From: Bacteroidota bacterium
GTDB lineage: Bacteria; Bacteroidota; Bacteroidia; UBA7662; CANHCV01
DNA: 9,453 nucleotides
Assembly: GCA_027488715.1 (NCBI GenBank)
Contig: JAIYBD010000200.1
Span: forward strand, 1-9,453
Reading direction: 5' to 3'
Position 1 is the first letter of the stretch. Each line of letters begins with the position of its first letter. Shown in pieces: positions 1 to 5,634 of this stretch. The translations under genes were made by a program, and so were the position numbers. A model generated the notes under the pieces. It searched no databases. It was given only the letters and a program-made list of their open reading frames with translations, and had not been told where the DNA came from.

Positions 1-408
1 AATAACCAAGGATTGTGGGCGAATTTGGAAGCCTATTGCCGAACGTTGTTAAATTCTGGGAATGAATTGTATGTGATTTCCGGTGCCTACGGCTCTGGAG
101 GAACAGGCAGCAACGGTGGAACCACAACAACCATCAATAGTGGTCGTGTTACTGTTCCTGCTCGCCTGTGGAAAATCATTGTTGTTTTGCCTGTTGGAAC
201 GGGCGACGCTTCTCGGGTAACGACGTCTTCCCGTATCATTGCCATCAATGTTCCCAATACCCAAACTTCGAATAATAGTGCATGGGGTAGCTACCGCACC
301 AGCGTAGATGCCATTGAAACGGCTACTGGATACGATTTCCTTTCAGCGGTGCCTTCCGCGATTCAAGCCGTAATCGAAGCAAATACGGATAGTGGTCCAA
401 CTCAATAA
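1..408 (+). CDS. DNA/RNA non-specific endonuclease (NUC1 / Serratia nuclease family), 3' part
   Basis: This is the C-terminal 135 residues of a non-specific, metal-dependent nuclease; the 5' part lies outside the window. The open frame starts at base 1 with NNQGLWANLE. In the Serratia nuclease family the Asn of NQG coordinates the active-site Mg2+ and the Glu of the following LE is also an active-site residue; both are present here (residues 2 and 10 of the fragment). The DRGH catalytic motif should lie just upstream, off the window. Further family-typical segments are GNELYVISGAYG, VPARLWKIIVVLP, RIIAINVPN and the C-terminal YRTSVDAIETATGYDFLS. These enzymes are usually secreted and degrade extracellular nucleic acid, but the signal peptide cannot be seen here. 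No type IX secretion C-terminal domain is visible; the protein ends soon after the nuclease fold. The gene is followed by a hairpin terminator. The TTG at base 13 is not the start, because homology continues to its left. Confidence 0.9.
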   Translation, partial: NNQGLWANLEAYCRTLLNSGNELYVISGAYGSGGTGSNGGTTTTINSGRVTVPARLWKIIVVLPVGTGDASRVTTSSRIIAINVPNTQTSNNSAWGSYRTSVDAIETATGYDFLSAVPSAIQAVIEANTDSGPTQ

Positions 409-422
409 AGAAAACGATTTAT

Positions 423-455
423 AAAAAAGCCCCGAAGAAATTCGGGGCTTTTTTT
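423..455. terminator. Bidirectional intrinsic terminator between convergent genes
   Basis: A perfect hairpin: GCCCCGAA (429-436), a GAAA loop (437-440) and TTCGGGGC (441-448). An A-run precedes it (423-428) and a T-run follows it (449-455), so it has the form of a rho-independent terminator on both strands. It lies 14 bases after the nuclease stop and 15 bases before the stop of the convergent PLP-enzyme gene, so it probably serves both. Confidence 0.93.
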
Positions 456-470
456 ATATAGTGATTTAGT

Positions 471-1631
471 TTATACCAAATCAAGCGCTTGAGCAACATC
501 ATCCAATAAATCTTGGGTGTCTTCAACCCCAATGCTTAATCGCAACAAACCATCCACCACCCCGGCTTTTCTTCGCTCTTCGGCAGGAATGGATGCGTGG
601 GTCATGCTGGCAGGATGGTTTACCAAACTCTCAACGCCACCCAAACTTTCGGCCAATGAAAAAACGCGAACGGAGGTGGCGAATTTCATGGCGGCTTCAA
701 AATCATCGCCCTTCAGGGTGAATGAAACCATGCCGCCGAAATCCTTCATCTGTTTCTTGGCGATTGCATGTCCGTCGTGGTCTTCGAAGCCAGGCCAGTA
801 CACCCGTCCTACTTTGGGGTGATTTTTCAAAAAATGGGCAATGGCTCGGCCATTTTCGCAATGGGCCTTTACCCGAAGATGAAGGGTTTTAATTCCTCTC
901 AAAACCAAAAAACTATCCATCGGCCCCGGAGTTGCTCCACAAGAATTATGAATGAAAGCCAATTTTTCGTGCAAATCGGCTCTATTGGTGATCAATGCGC
1001 CCATCACCACATCCGAGTGTCCGCCCAAGTATTTGGTGGCAGAGTGCATCACAATATCGGCTCCCAAAGCAATGGGATTTTGAAGGGCTGGTGATGCAAA
1101 GGTGTTATCGATCGCCAAAAGCAAGTTGTGTTTTTTGGCAATTTCTGATGCAGCGGCGATATCCACCATTTTTAACATGGGATTCGAAGGAGTTTCGATC
1201 CAAAGTAATTTGGTGTTATCGTTTACATATTCATTGATGTGGTTCACATCATGCATATCAATGTAATGGAATTTGATTCCATAGTTTTCAAAGACTTTGC
1301 TGAACATTCGGTATGAACCGCCGTACAAATCGTTTCCGGTAATTACCTCATCGCCGGGGCGGAGTAATTTAATCACCGCATCGATAGCGCCCATCCCCGA
1401 ACTAAAGCACAATGCATGTTCTGCTCCTTCTAGAGCCGCTAATGCGCCCTCCAATTGAGAACGAGTTGGATTTTTTCCTCTAGCATAAGCATACCCTTTG
1501 TGTTTTCCGGGATATTCTTGTACAAAGGTTGACGTTTGATAAATGGGCGTCATGATGGCTCCGGTCGTGGGATCAGGGAAAACCCCCGCGTGAATGCATT
1601 TGGTGCCAAATCCAGATTTTTTATGGTCCAT
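471..1631 (-). CDS. Trans-sulfuration PLP enzyme (cystathionine gamma-synthase / gamma-lyase type)
   Basis: A 386-residue Cys/Met-metabolism PLP enzyme (fold type I), the usual length for the family. Visible motifs in order: PIYQTSTF (29-36); YAYARGKNPTR (47-57), which supplies phosphate-binding and substrate contacts from the neighbouring subunit; SSGM (77-80), which binds the PLP phosphate; Tyr103 in DLYGGS, the ring-stacking tyrosine; Asp175 in AIDNTF, which pairs with the pyridine nitrogen; the PLP lysine Lys200 in SATKYLGGHSD; and SLAESLGGVESL (325-336). These residues fit both cystathionine gamma-synthase (O-acylhomoserine plus cysteine to cystathionine) and gamma-lyase (cystathionine to cysteine, 2-oxobutyrate and ammonia), and I cannot separate the two by eye. 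An open frame extends 40 codons further upstream, but that part runs inside purH and has no family similarity; the ATG giving MDHKKSGFGTKCIHAG is the start. It sits 11 bases after purH and is probably cotranscribed with it. Confidence 0.92.
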   Translation of the reverse strand: MDHKKSGFGTKCIHAGVFPDPTTGAIMTPIYQTSTFVQEYPGKHKGYAYARGKNPTRSQLEGALAALEGAEHALCFSSGMGAIDAVIKLLRPGDEVITGNDLYGGSYRMFSKVFENYGIKFHYIDMHDVNHINEYVNDNTKLLWIETPSNPMLKMVDIAAASEIAKKHNLLLAIDNTFASPALQNPIALGADIVMHSATKYLGGHSDVVMGALITNRADLHEKLAFIHNSCGATPGPMDSFLVLRGIKTLHLRVKAHCENGRAIAHFLKNHPKVGRVYWPGFEDHDGHAIAKKQMKDFGGMVSFTLKGDDFEAAMKFATSVRVFSLAESLGGVESLVNHPASMTHASIPAEERRKAGVVDGLLRLSIGVEDTQDLLDDVAQALDLV

Positions 1632-1642
1632 GAGTTTGTTTT

Positions 1643-3163
1643 TTAATGTCGGAAATGTCGATGGCCGGTAAAGACCATTTTCATGTGATGTTGATTGCAA
1701 TAGTTGATGGAGTCTTCGTCTTTTACCGAACCTCCCGGTTGAATGATGCAAAGGATTCCCGCCTTATGGGCCTCCTCTACACTATCGGCAAAGGGGAAAA
1801 AGGCGTCGGAGGCCAAGACCGCGTTTTGGGTATCAAAGCCAAAAGACTTGGCCTTGTGGATGGCCTGTTTTAAGGCATCAATTCGCGAAGTTTGTCCCGT
1901 TCCAGATCCAATGAGCTGTTGGTTTTTCACCAAAACAATGGCATTGCTCTTGGTGTGCTTCACCAAAATATTCGCGAAGAGCATATCTTGAATCTCTTCA
2001 GCCGTTGGTTTTTCGTTGGTTTTAAAAGTCAGATCTGCCTCCGTTACTACCTTGGTGTCGTAATCTTGTTGGATGACTCCATCCAAAAGAGATTTAAATT
2101 GGCTTGACAAGGCAAGTTTTTTGTTTTGTTGAAGGATGATGCGCTTTTCTTTTTTCTTTAAAAACTCCAAGGCATCAGGCGCATACGACGGTGCCACCAA
2201 AATTTCGTAGAAAATTTTATCGATTTCTTGAGCCGTTGCTAAATCAATTTCGCGGTTAAATGCAATGATTCCTCCGAATGCAGAAACGGGGTCGCCCGCC
2301 AAAGCATCGCGCCAAGCCTCCAAAACCGTTGGCCGAACGGCCAATCCGCAAGCATTGTTGTGTTTGATGATGCCGCAAACGCAGCCTGAAAAATCTTGGA
2401 TCAATTGCAAAGCGGCATCCAAATCGAGCAGATTATTGTAACTCAATTGTTTGCCATTCAAAAACGAAACGATGGAATTTAAATCTCCGTAGAAAGTAGC
2501 TTTTTGGTGGGGATTTTCGCCGTAACGAAGGGATTCGCCAACAGAAACCGATTTTTTAAACCCGGGGACTTGGGTGTTGGTTTGGAACCAATTGAAAATG
2601 GCCGCATCGTAGTGGGAAGAAACGTTGAAAGCCTTTGCGGCCAAGGTTTGGCGTTGCTCCAACGATGTTTTTCCCTCTTGTTCGGTAAGAATTTGGAGCA
2701 AATCGGAATATTCGTTGTTCGAACCAATGATCACCGTATCGGCGTGGTTTTTCGCTCCTGCTCGAATCAAACTGATTCCACCGATATCAATTTTTTCAAT
2801 GATGGAGGAATGGCTCGCACCGGAAGCAACGGTATCTTCGAAAGGATACAAATCCACCACCACCAAATCGATGGTGGGAATGGAAAACTCTTCCAATTGT
2901 TTGAGATCGTTTTCCTCATTTCTTCGTGCTAAAATGCCGCCGAAAACAGCAGGATGCAAGGTTTTTACCCGTCCACCCAAAATGCTAGGAAAGCCTGTGA
3001 TGTCTTCTACAGGAACGGTTTTAACGCCCAACGGAGCTAGGTAGTCTAACGTTCCTCCGGTGGTGTAAACGGTTATTCCAAGATTTTTTAACGCCGTTGC
3101 AATCTCCGAAAATCCCTCTTTATGGTAGATGGAAATGAGAGCCGTTTCAATTCTTTTTTGCAT
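1643..3163 (-). CDS. purH: Bifunctional AICAR formyltransferase / IMP cyclohydrolase
   Basis: A 506-residue cytoplasmic enzyme catalysing the last two steps of de novo IMP synthesis: formylation of AICAR with 10-formyl-tetrahydrofolate, then ring closure to IMP. The N-terminal MGS-like cyclohydrolase domain (about 1-195) shows ALISIYHKEGF, YTTGGT, RVKTLHPAVFGGIL (around 65-78) and the IDIGGISLIRAGAKN stretch. The C-terminal transformylase domain shows RYGENPHQ (213-220), the catalytic Lys-His pair in KHNNACG (267-268), DPVSAFGG, SGTGQTSR, SDAFFPFADSVE and QPGGS, and ends in RHFRH as is typical. The length is normal and no active-site motif is missing. The open frame can begin two codons earlier at a TTG, but the ATG giving MQKRIETALISIYHK fits the family better. 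No clear Shine-Dalgarno sequence precedes it. The PLP-enzyme gene follows closely on the same strand. Confidence 0.97.
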   Translation of the reverse strand: MQKRIETALISIYHKEGFSEIATALKNLGITVYTTGGTLDYLAPLGVKTVPVEDITGFPSILGGRVKTLHPAVFGGILARRNEENDLKQLEEFSIPTIDLVVVDLYPFEDTVASGASHSSIIEKIDIGGISLIRAGAKNHADTVIIGSNNEYSDLLQILTEQEGKTSLEQRQTLAAKAFNVSSHYDAAIFNWFQTNTQVPGFKKSVSVGESLRYGENPHQKATFYGDLNSIVSFLNGKQLSYNNLLDLDAALQLIQDFSGCVCGIIKHNNACGLAVRPTVLEAWRDALAGDPVSAFGGIIAFNREIDLATAQEIDKIFYEILVAPSYAPDALEFLKKKEKRIILQQNKKLALSSQFKSLLDGVIQQDYDTKVVTEADLTFKTNEKPTAEEIQDMLFANILVKHTKSNAIVLVKNQQLIGSGTGQTSRIDALKQAIHKAKSFGFDTQNAVLASDAFFPFADSVEEAHKAGILCIIQPGGSVKDEDSINYCNQHHMKMVFTGHRHFRH

Positions 3164-3166
3164 GGT

Positions 3167-3174
3167 CAAAGGTA
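3167..3174 (-). promoter_or_regulatory. Possible -7 promoter element of purH
   Basis: On the - strand this reads TACCTTTG, an exact match to the Bacteroidota -7 consensus TAnnTTTG, ending three bases before the purH ATG. With the usual spacing, transcription would start at about the A of the ATG. No -33 TTG-type element is found at the expected distance; the nearest TTTG (3204-3201) is about six bases too far. The match may be chance. Confidence 0.3.
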
Positions 3175-3234
3175 GAAAACAGGCCTCTTTCTACCATCCC
3201 CAAAATGTTAACAAAAAAATAAATCTGCCAAACA

Positions 3235-3265
3235 TGACACATATATAAAATTTTTGCTATCTTTG
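3235..3265 (+). promoter_or_regulatory. Probable promoter of the response regulator / exopolysaccharide cassette
   Basis: TATCTTTG at 3258-3265 is an exact match to the Bacteroidota -7 consensus TAnnTTTG. It implies a transcription start near 3269 and a leader of about 16 bases before the ATG at 3285. The -33 region (3235-3240, TGACAC) is only a loose match, after 17 bases of AT-rich spacer. The element lies in the divergent space between purH and the cassette, which is otherwise AT-rich with no other feature I can support. Confidence 0.6.
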
Positions 3266-3284
3266 TAAACACGAAATCCACAAC

Positions 3285-3653
3285 ATGGCAGGAATGAAAA
3301 AGATATTAATCATTGAAGACGATGAGTTGTTACGTACCTCGCTTCAGTTTTTCCTTTCTTCAAAATCGTACGAAGTGCTTGAAGCAGAAAATGGTTTCCA
3401 GGCCATAGAAATTTTGACAAAAACGGCGGTTTCAGCAATCATTACCGATTTAAACATGCCCAACATGAGTGGAACAGCTTTCATCAAACACCTTCGTGAA
3501 ACGATGAAACTAGACGTGCCCATTTTGGTATTAACGGCCATGGGCAACGAGCGTTCCGAACTGGAATCCTTCCATCTAGGTGCCAACGATTTCATTGCAA
3601 AGCCCTTTAGTCCTTCTGTTTTACAATTGCGTCTTGAAAAATTGTTAAAGTGA
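3285..3653 (+). CDS. Stand-alone response regulator receiver protein
   Basis: A 122-residue protein that is a single CheY-like receiver domain with no output domain. All phosphorylation residues are present: the acidic pair Asp12/Asp13 (IIEDDE), the phospho-acceptor Asp55 in IITDLNMPNMSG, Thr84 in LVLTAMG, and Lys106 in FIAKPFSP. It should therefore be phosphorylated by a histidine kinase and act through protein-protein contact, not DNA binding. No kinase is encoded in the window. Its stop codon overlaps the GTG start of the next gene (GTGA), so it is the first gene of a translationally coupled four-gene unit ending in a glycosyltransferase. The start could also be the ATG nine bases further on (MKKILIIEDD); I kept the first ATG. 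A role in switching the downstream polysaccharide machinery is inferred from context only. Confidence 0.92.
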   Translation: MAGMKKILIIEDDELLRTSLQFFLSSKSYEVLEAENGFQAIEILTKTAVSAIITDLNMPNMSGTAFIKHLRETMKLDVPILVLTAMGNERSELESFHLGANDFIAKPFSPSVLQLRLEKLLK

Positions 3654-4876
3654 GATTTTACCTCTTTCTGATTTTTTCCCTTTTCACAGGATACGTTTTC
3701 GCCCAGAATTCGGCGGCCGATTCGCTGTACATGCTTGCGCAAAAAGCATATCGGGCAGGACAAATGAAAGAGGCGTTGGCAAAAGCCAAAATGCTAATAA
3801 AGGAAGATGGGTCGATGAAGAATTACGACCATGCTACCCTAGCGAGTCGTATATTCCTAGCCAACGGTATTTACGAAAAGGCCGATTCTTTGATTGAACC
3901 ATTTTGGAAAGCGGATGCCCCAAATGTTGAGATTATCGAACTAAAATGGCGAATTCAAGCATCGAAGAATGATTGGACCGCGGCCAGGAAATGGGCCGAA
4001 ATTGGACTTCAATCGTTTCCCGTTGATTCCGACACTTGGAATTGGCGTAAAACGCTTTCTTCTTTTGAGTTAAAAAAAGTTGATGAAGGGTTGAATGATT
4101 GGAAATTGCTGTCTGATTCCCTTCAAAAATCGGATGCTGGGCAAAGTTTGAAAACCGATTTGCTTCGCCAACTGCCCCGCACCGTTGGAATTCATTGGTG
4201 GAATGCACAAATCAACCAACCTCAACCGTTACCGTGGAATCTTTTTCAGGTGGAATACGGCGACCGATCGGGGAAACTTCCTTGGAATGTACGCGGCAGT
4301 TATGGTGCTTTTTTTGGATCACAATCAGTACAACTTGAAGGAGAAGTGTACCCTAAACTTGGGAAAAACGCCTATGGTTACCTGCATTTGGGGCTTTCTC
4401 CATCGGGAGATTTGTTCCCGTTTGCTCGACTTTCGGCCGAATATTTTAAAGCATTTTCCAAGGGAGAATGGTCGGTTGGCATGAAGCACTTGCGTTATTC
4501 GGTTTTACAAGTATCGTTGGCGACCGCCCACATCGAATTCGATTTTGGACAGGGATTTAACGTTGGTGGGCGTTCGTATTTGGGTGTGGCTCAAAACAAG
4601 CTATTCCCCGCTCAAGCACTTTGGTTAAGAAAGAATTGGCCCCAGCGAGAGCGATGGGTTCAGGCCGACCTTCAGGTGGGCCAAATTCCGTATGCATGGA
4701 TTTTCATTCCCGGCTTGGAGCCGGTTTCATCTGTAAGAACGGGCTTTCAGGCACAGTTAAGGGTAAAAGACTACTTTTTTATTCGACCCTTGCTGGCTTT
4801 TGAGCGAGAGGAATACTATCCCGCTCGTTACCGAAATCGGATTAATTCCCAAATAACCCTTCAATATCGGTTCTAA
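3650..4876 (+). CDS. TPR domain plus YaiO-family outer membrane beta-barrel protein
   Basis: A 408-residue outer-membrane protein starting with GTG. The start is well supported: it overlaps the previous stop as GTGA, and the signal peptide (residues 2-18, likely cleaved VFA|Q) begins right after it, while the next in-frame Met lies beyond that peptide. Residues about 20-180 are alpha-helical and TPR-like (SLYMLAQKAYRAGQMKEALAKAKMLI; AARKWAEIGLQSFP). Residues about 185-408 form an alternating, aromatic-rich beta-barrel ending in Phe, as expected for BAM-inserted proteins. The stretch QLEGEVYPKLGKNAYGYLHL with the following FPFARLSAEYFKAF and GMKHLRY matches the YaiO family pattern as I know it. 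In E. coli, yaiO sits beside the family 2 glycosyltransferase gene yaiP, and here too a glycosyltransferase is in the same unit. A TPR scaffold plus barrel in one chain resembles PgaA, BcsC and PelB, which export polysaccharide. The export role is inferred. Confidence 0.85.
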   Translation: MRFYLFLIFSLFTGYVFAQNSAADSLYMLAQKAYRAGQMKEALAKAKMLIKEDGSMKNYDHATLASRIFLANGIYEKADSLIEPFWKADAPNVEIIELKWRIQASKNDWTAARKWAEIGLQSFPVDSDTWNWRKTLSSFELKKVDEGLNDWKLLSDSLQKSDAGQSLKTDLLRQLPRTVGIHWWNAQINQPQPLPWNLFQVEYGDRSGKLPWNVRGSYGAFFGSQSVQLEGEVYPKLGKNAYGYLHLGLSPSGDLFPFARLSAEYFKAFSKGEWSVGMKHLRYSVLQVSLATAHIEFDFGQGFNVGGRSYLGVAQNKLFPAQALWLRKNWPQRERWVQADLQVGQIPYAWIFIPGLEPVSSVRTGFQAQLRVKDYFFIRPLLAFEREEYYPARYRNRINSQITLQYRF

Positions 4877-5634
4877 TGGATGATTTTCTACATAAAACCA
4901 TTGGCCCGTTGGTGTTGGAGAAATTTGTTATTTATTCCATCATCGCATTTTTTAGCGGCTGGGCGGTTTTATTGCTATTCATTTTTGGAGGAAGAAGAGC
5001 GAAAATCAACATGGAGCACCGCCGGAAATTGGATCAACCAACTCTTCAAAAACAAATGTATTCTTTGTTGTTTGAGGAAGGTTCGGAAGAGCATTGGCAG
5101 AAGCAAATTGATGCACTTAAAACCCTGAATAAGAAACAAAAACTATGGGCTTTGGAACTTTTATTGATGTTGAAACGGCAATACACGGGTTTTTGTGGGG
5201 ATCGAATTGTAAAGGTTTTCGAAGATACGGGCTGGAAAAAGTCATTCATTCATCAGTTGGACAGTTCTCGATGGAATGAAAAATCAAAAGCCATCCGAAC
5301 ACTTGCAGAAATGGAACAAATACAGGAGTACCCCAGCATCCAACCCTTTTTGTTCCATGATAACGACATTGTACGAGATGAAACGGCCATTGCGTTGATT
5401 CGATTGAAGGGTTTCCGTGCCATCCTCGACCTTCAAAAGATGGAGGGAGAACTATCCGAATGGTCCCAAATTCAGATCATTCAAGCCTTAAGGACACATG
5501 AAGAGCAAGATAAAAAGTGGCTTTATCCGCTTCTAATTAATCAAAATCATTCATTGAAGCAACTTGGACAACGATTGTTAGCGGAATTGGATCCCGAAGA
5601 GTACGTAAAAACCCCCATCGAGCAAACGAAATGA
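4876..5634 (+). CDS. Membrane-anchored HEAT-like repeat protein
   Basis: A 252-residue protein with one N-terminal transmembrane segment (about residues 17-38, FVIYSIIAFFSGWAVLLLFI). A strongly basic stretch follows (GGRRAKINMEHRRK), so by the positive-inside rule the rest should face the cytoplasm. Residues about 45-250 are alpha-helical. From about 130 onwards helical pairs resemble HEAT repeats: WNEKSKAIRTLAEMEQ, then DNDIVRDETAIALIRLKG, then SEWSQIQIIQALRTHEEQD, then NQNHSLKQLGQRLLAEL. No catalytic motif is seen. The start overlaps the previous stop by one base (TAATG) and the stop overlaps the next start by four (ATGA), so it is translated together with the outer-membrane barrel and the glycosyltransferase. 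HEAT repeats usually mediate protein contacts. A cytoplasmic scaffold or co-factor for the synthase, possibly docking the receiver protein, is my inference. I do not recognise a named family member. Confidence 0.75.
   Translation: MDDFLHKTIGPLVLEKFVIYSIIAFFSGWAVLLLFIFGGRRAKINMEHRRKLDQPTLQKQMYSLLFEEGSEEHWQKQIDALKTLNKKQKLWALELLLMLKRQYTGFCGDRIVKVFEDTGWKKSFIHQLDSSRWNEKSKAIRTLAEMEQIQEYPSIQPFLFHDNDIVRDETAIALIRLKGFRAILDLQKMEGELSEWSQIQIIQALRTHEEQDKKWLYPLLINQNHSLKQLGQRLLAELDPEEYVKTPIEQTK

Noticed and set aside
1632..1751. A 40-residue N-terminal extension of the PLP enzyme
   Set aside because: It overlaps the purH 3' end, the residues show no family similarity, and the ATG at 1631 gives the normal N-terminus.
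2504..3044. Two + strand open frames of about 140 codons opposite purH
   Set aside because: Both are shadows of the purH coding sequence; the purH frame carries all expected motifs.
3164..3284. A riboswitch or small RNA in the divergent space upstream of purH and the receiver gene
   Set aside because: The space is about 120 bases, AT-rich, with no conserved purine-riboswitch core or stable stem that I can find; only promoter-like motifs are supportable.
3344..3763. A 139-codon - strand open frame across the receiver and barrel genes
   Set aside because: It crosses two well-supported genes in antisense and its translation has no recognisable feature.
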